Shown here: piece after piece, positions 61,161 to 64,000 of the stretch
How the letters are laid out: each line of letters opens with the position of its first letter
Position numbering within the stretch: position 1 is the stretch's first letter
Source: Rhytidiadelphus loreus
Taxonomy: Eukaryota; Streptophyta; Bryopsida; Hypnales; Hylocomiaceae
Direction: 5' to 3'
NCBI GenBank assembly: GCA_947034895.1
Contig: OX344764.1
Coordinates: 25,172,001 to 25,236,000, forward strand
Length of the DNA stretch: 64,000 nt
Program-made: the position numbers and the translations under genes
Notes under the pieces: model-generated
What the model was told of the DNA's origin: nothing
What the model saw: only the letters and a program-made list of their open reading frames with translations
Databases searched by the model: none

Positions 61161-61788
61161 CGGAGACTACCCCCAAAATTGTAATTACTGTGGGCTTTGG
61201 TGAACCTTATCAGCTTGGACAAAATACTAAATACTTCCAAATACTAAGCGTATTAGGAAATCAATATTTAGAAAGAGCAAACAAAATTGAATCATAGTAT
61301 ATCATACATAATTTTTATCAAGGGATTTCTGCATTAAAATTTACTTTTTTGAATTCAAATATTCACCAGACTTTACTCCAAAATTAAATTATTATTAAGG
61401 TATTACAGCCCAGTATTCCTAATAATTATGAAGAAGCTAATTTTCAATACAAAAGGGAAAACTTTGTAGGACTTTGATTTTGCAGGACTGGCTACTTCCA
61501 CAACAATGTAAAGTTATTCGTGACCCAATAATTCTAAATGGAAGGGGGAATGGTCACAGTAATTACAATTTTCAGAGCAAGTACTCTTGAAAGGATTGAT
61601 GCCAACAACCTTCTCCCTTGCTGTGGTCATCATTTCAGGTCTGCAGACATGTGTGTGAAGTGTTTAAATTAAATTAAGCTTACTTGGACACATGTGTGTA
61701 AAGTGTCCATCTACTGTAGATTGCTTGCAGGGAAGTTCATATTTTTATTGTAATTTATTGTAATAGGGAGCTACAATAGTACCCTACT

Positions 61789-61923
61789 TGAAGGTCAGAT
61801 TCGACGTCATTTTTGTTAAAATGTGCCATGTGTCATATTGTGAATGGTGTGAGGTGACGTGGACTCTTGAGGATGTGATGTGGAAATTCAATTTTGGCAC
61901 CCAAGTGTTGAATTAGACCTTCA
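61789..61923. mobile_element. Short inverted-repeat element, copy 2 of a two-copy family
   Basis: Begins TGAAGGTCAGATTC and ends GAATTAGACCTTCA. It aligns with 1350-1494 over its full length, including the TTGTGAATGGT and AATTTTGGCAC/AATTTTAGCAC blocks. It is 135 bp and non-coding. Confidence 0.55.
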
Positions 61924-63039
61924 CATACACTGTATTGTATTGCTTGTTAATTTGTAACCCACGATAGTTACAATTCGCCATGTTGTTTTGTTGCCACAAC
62001 AAAAATAAAAGTAAAAGTTGTTTTTTTATTTTATTATTCATAATAATTTTGAAATTCGATATCTTTCCTTTTACAAGTGAGAAGAAGAATACGCGTACCC
62101 CTTCTTGCAAAGAACTTTCCAACAGTACCAAGAATGCAAACAAGGGACACACAATTTTGGAAAACCTTACCACAACAATCAAAACAAAACAAACTACCTA
62201 ATTTAAGGTAAGGATACTTCAAAGAATTGACTCCAAAATGCCCAAGGCACCATATTTGGGTATCCACTAAACTTCAAAACACTAAATCTTGAGGAGGAAA
62301 TCACATTGAAAATTCATTCACATTAGATGGGATTCAGCCCTTGCTAAGGGCTGTGAGTTTTTATGCATTCCCCTGCATTCTCATCTCTACCGAGTAGCTT
62401 GCTAACATGGTCAAGAAACAAACACATCAACATGCATTAAATATATATATTCCCTACTAATGGCAATCAACTCATGCCTACAAACTTGTTTATAAAATGT
62501 TTGAGTTATTTACAAGGAAGTTTGTATTTCTTTGAAACTAAAGATTTTTAATATATTTGTGACCCAATAATTTCAAACGACCACAATAATTATAATTATT
62601 GAAAACTCTTATAATAATTGATGCCAACATCCATAACTGCATTGTTGGATAGCCATTGATTTTGCTCCTTCCTTGGATCCATGAAAAGAAGATGTCATCC
62701 TTTGTAGGATCCCTCGAAGCTTGTTAAATTATAGATTTTTAAGAACATATTTGTCTTCCTTGTAAAGTGATGCTTATAGCTATTCAATTTCATTGGAGGT
62801 TCTCTTTTAAAAGATTCAAAAGAGATAGATGCATCATTGGTAAACAATGTTATAACCTTCCTTTATTGTGACAGTCATTTGTTGTAGCCATTTGTGGCAA
62901 TCATTTCATGTCTACTAACATGTGTATGAAGTGTCTAAATTATTTGTGTGGGAGTTCATGTTTCTTTATAATTTAAAGATTTTGCAATCCACGATATATT
63001 TAATTTATGACCAATAATCACAATTTCATTAGGAAAGAA

Positions 63040-63256
63040 ATGAGGCCTCTGAGAGACCATCTGGCCATGGTTCCCCATGTTGCAAACCATGACCGAACAG
63101 TTCGAATATTTAATAATAAATAAATAAATATTAAAAAAATCAATTAATGCAGTTCGACGTGGCAGTCTTTGTGCCACATCAGACTGCTGCTTCTGCAACG
63201 TTCCCATAGTTGAGGAACGTAAGGGAACTCGAGGTCCCTCAATGGCTTGAAAAATT
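63040..63256. mobile_element. Probable MITE with GGTCYCTCARWGGC ends
   Basis: GAGGCCTCTGAGAGACC at the left and GGTCCCTCAATGGCTTG at the right form an imperfect inverted repeat, with inner GTTCCC/GGGAAC words. It interrupts a copy of the local direct repeat between CACAATTTCATTA and TCTCTAATAATAG. The borders are approximate. Confidence 0.45.
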
Positions 63257-64000
63257 CTCTAATAATAGTGTCTTCTTGGAAATATTGATACCAACACCCT
63301 TCCCTTGCAATTGGAAGTTAAGATTTTTCAAATATAGGTTCATACTTTGCCAATGGATGGAATAAGAGATAGGGAGGGTCCTTTTCAAAGCTAGGGTGTG
63401 TCCACTTAATTTTTCTAAATGAAAATTGATTGCCCAATTGCCTTCTTACAAATGTTGAAAAGAATTCTGGGTTTGTTTAAGTTTGGTAATGGTCGCATTC
63501 AAGAACCTTGTATATTACTTTTTGAATGCCTCAATGCTTGTTTTTGGTCAAGCCATATATTTTTTCACACTACGCGTGTGTGGGTTTTGCAAGGCCTATG
63601 ATCAAGAATAGGTGCCTATCGTAGAATTCTTTGTAAATTCATAACTAATTTATAAATGCTCCAAAAAAATTTGAAACCACTTGTGTTAGATTCTGCATTG
63701 ATTTTTCTTCAAGTGAAAAATAGGGAAATACATTTTGGGGCATATGGAAACCATCAAAAAGGCCCAACAGCACTAAAAGTGATGGTTTACAAGCATACTA
63801 CTTTAAGCCTAAAAGGGGCCAAAATTTTGTGCAATCCGCGTCGGGCGAATTGGCCCAGCCTCTAGGTGTAAAGCAACCCTAAGTTGAGTAACCCACACTC
63901 AATGAATATATAATATTTGTGGCCCAATAATTTCAAACCCACAATAATTACAATTTTGGTGCACTTTGGAAGAGATTGACACCAACAACCTTCAGTTGCC

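Larger units (their letters stand above)
61200..64000. repeat. Field of diverged direct repeats with embedded MITEs
   Basis: A recurring unit appears at least four times (about 61490-61620, 62450-62640, 62890-63020 and 63900-64000). Its blocks are ACATGTGTRTGAAGTGTYTAAATT, GTGACCCAATAATTTCAAA, CACAATAATTACAATT and ATTGATGCCAACAACC, in order. Copies differ in length and content, and one is interrupted by an inverted-repeat element (about 63040-63256). The 61789-61923 element is also here. There is no coding gene. Confidence 0.6.

Overview
The window is nuclear DNA from a land plant. The evidence is spliced genes with GT-AG introns, plant-type protein families, an AT-rich repeat-filled intergenic space, and plant-style miniature transposons. 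Introns in the genes are short (mostly about 60 to 400 bp) and genes are sparse. This could fit a bryophyte or another non-seed plant, but the species cannot be fixed from the sequence alone.

Four protein-coding genes could be assembled exon by exon, and every splice phase closes. (1) Minus strand, 25724 to 22004: an 11-exon, 327-residue Fe(II)/2-oxoglutarate-dependent oxygenase. (2) Minus strand, 35683 to 31235: a 10-exon, 674-residue CDKAL1-type tRNA methylthiotransferase (ms2t6A37 formation) with both Fe-S cysteine sets and a C-terminal membrane anchor. (3) Plus strand, 39297 to 42477: a 3-exon, 345-residue protein with a possible transit peptide, coiled coil and two membrane helices, probably a plastid membrane protein. 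(4) Minus strand, 59261 to 46711: a 31-exon, 1868-residue CHD1/CHR5-type chromatin remodeller with tandem chromodomains, a complete Snf2 ATPase, and the CHD1 C-terminal region. These are unrelated housekeeping or regulatory genes. Nothing suggests an operon-like or pathway cluster.

The rest is AT-rich intergenic DNA. Positions 1 to 20000 hold many non-autonomous DNA transposons, two GC-richer unassigned stretches border it (about 11.1 to 12.3 kb and 20.2 to 21.8 kb), and a decayed coding remnant lies at about 16.5 to 18.1 kb. Positions 25.8 to 31.2 kb contain a nested transposon. Positions 42.5 to 46.7 kb contain a duplicated block in which one copy carries a transposon and the other is the empty site. 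Positions 61.2 to 64.0 kb are a field of diverged repeats.

The most informative non-genic results are three. A roughly 0.91-kb family with ACCCCTAAA-type ends recurs at least six times. One copy of it is interrupted by a 1381-bp Mutator-like element flanked by a perfect 9-bp target duplication. Several small families with AGGTA-type ends sit at TA dinucleotides, and a paralogous empty site supports mobility for one of them. I did not find a convincing undescribed functional system; the strongest leads are these transposon families, the unusual cysteine- and acid-rich linker of the CDKAL1 protein, and the unassigned GC-rich stretches.
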